In this document: piece by piece, positions 29,378 to 29,447 of the stretch
Layout: every line of letters begins with the position of its first letter
Numbering within the stretch: position 1 is the stretch's first letter
DNA from: a virus
IMG/VR virus record: IMGVR_UViG_3300023172_000132
Location: 1 to 29,447 of that record
Strand: one strand, 5' to 3'
DNA length: 29,447 bases
Program-made: the position numbers and the translations under genes
Notes under the pieces: generated by a model
What the model was told of the DNA's origin: nothing
Database searches by the model: none
What the model saw: only the letters and a program-made list of their open reading frames with translations

Positions 29378-29447
29378 ACGCTTCTATAGAGTATGGGCTG
29401 TCCATTTTTGTCCAGGACCAAATCTCCGCTTTCCCTATATTGGGCAA
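29374..29447 (-). CDS. C-terminal end of a minus-strand gene continuing past the right edge
   Basis: The frame from 29445 to the stop at 29374 reads 23 residues ending in SGDLVLDKNGQPILYRSV, which is ordinary protein-like sequence. The start is outside the window. The stop is coupled to the 39-aa gene. No family assignment is possible from so short a piece; the other two frames are alternatives. Confidence 0.45.
   Translation of the reverse strand, partial: AQYRESGDLVLDKNGQPILYRSV

Noticed and set aside
29367-29447. Alternative right-edge minus frame with EIWSWTKMDSPYSIEACESI, faintly like a glutaredoxin start
   Set aside because: It ends in a stop soon after and lacks the CPYC cysteines. 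The frame ending at 29374 has GTGA coupling with the next gene and reads more naturally.
1-29447. CRISPR arrays, insertion sequences, integrase or attachment sites
   Set aside because: No regularly spaced repeats, transposase or integrase motifs, or tRNA-flanking duplicated segments were seen.

Overview
The window is a gene-dense, AT-rich piece of a T4-like tailed-phage (myovirus) genome, most likely from a marine phage. The evidence is a T4-type replication and recombination set: UvsX (C-terminal part), a UvsY-like mediator, UvsW helicase, clamp-loader small subunit gp62, primase gp61 and replicative helicase gp41. Between these lie small conserved proteins that I recall from memory as typical of T4-like cyanophages and pelagiphages. 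There are no photosynthesis genes here, so the host (cyanobacterium, SAR11-like alphaproteobacterium or other) cannot be fixed.

Layout. 1-1308: uvsX end, a small gene, uvsY-like gene. 1303-2147 (minus): nucleotidylyltransferase and APS-kinase-like kinase. 2205-7249 (plus): a nucleotidylyltransferase/sugar-phosphate-isomerase fusion, then four KpsS/KpsC-like glycosyltransferase paralogues with a GT8-like enzyme between them. 7246-8489 (minus): a GT-A-like transferase and an unknown gene. 8531-9388: a fifth KpsS-like paralogue. 9420-12036: a conserved protein and uvsW behind a sigma70-type promoter. 12033-17471: FkbM methyltransferase, a conserved protein, cupin, second GT-A paralogue, TylF-like methyltransferase, sixth KpsS-like paralogue, GSCFA protein and a methyltransferase. 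17461-21186: small genes, another methyltransferase, gp62, zinc-finger protein, alpha/beta hydrolase, a miniature DNA polymerase III alpha-like protein and a membrane protein. 21161-23752: a minus-strand gene, a possible virion protein, gp61, a 33-aa gene and a DUF2061-like protein. 23749-26920: carbamoyltransferase, gp41 and a small gene. 26925-29132: a nucleotidyltransferase, a GNAT-like protein, membrane and lipoprotein genes, tRNA-Arg(GCG) and a secreted small protein. A short convergent intergenic hairpin region follows, then two minus-strand genes entering from the right edge.

How it fits together. Core replication genes are interrupted by blocks of carbohydrate genes. Together these encode precursor activation (two nucleotidylyltransferases, a kinase, an isomerase domain), eight or nine sugar-transfer enzymes, four methyltransferases, a carbamoyltransferase and an SGNH-like GSCFA protein. 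This is enough to suggest that the phage builds or edits a complex glycan. Whether the target is the host envelope, the virion or DNA cannot be told from sequence. Most genes overlap by 1-17 bp and are probably translated in coupled fashion. I see sigma70-type promoters (9385, 22367, 28695, possibly 13160) and T4-late-type TATAAATA-like boxes (2170, 2192, 8498, 8515, 21535, 26913, 27638). Several are placed so that the transcript would begin at the start codon itself.
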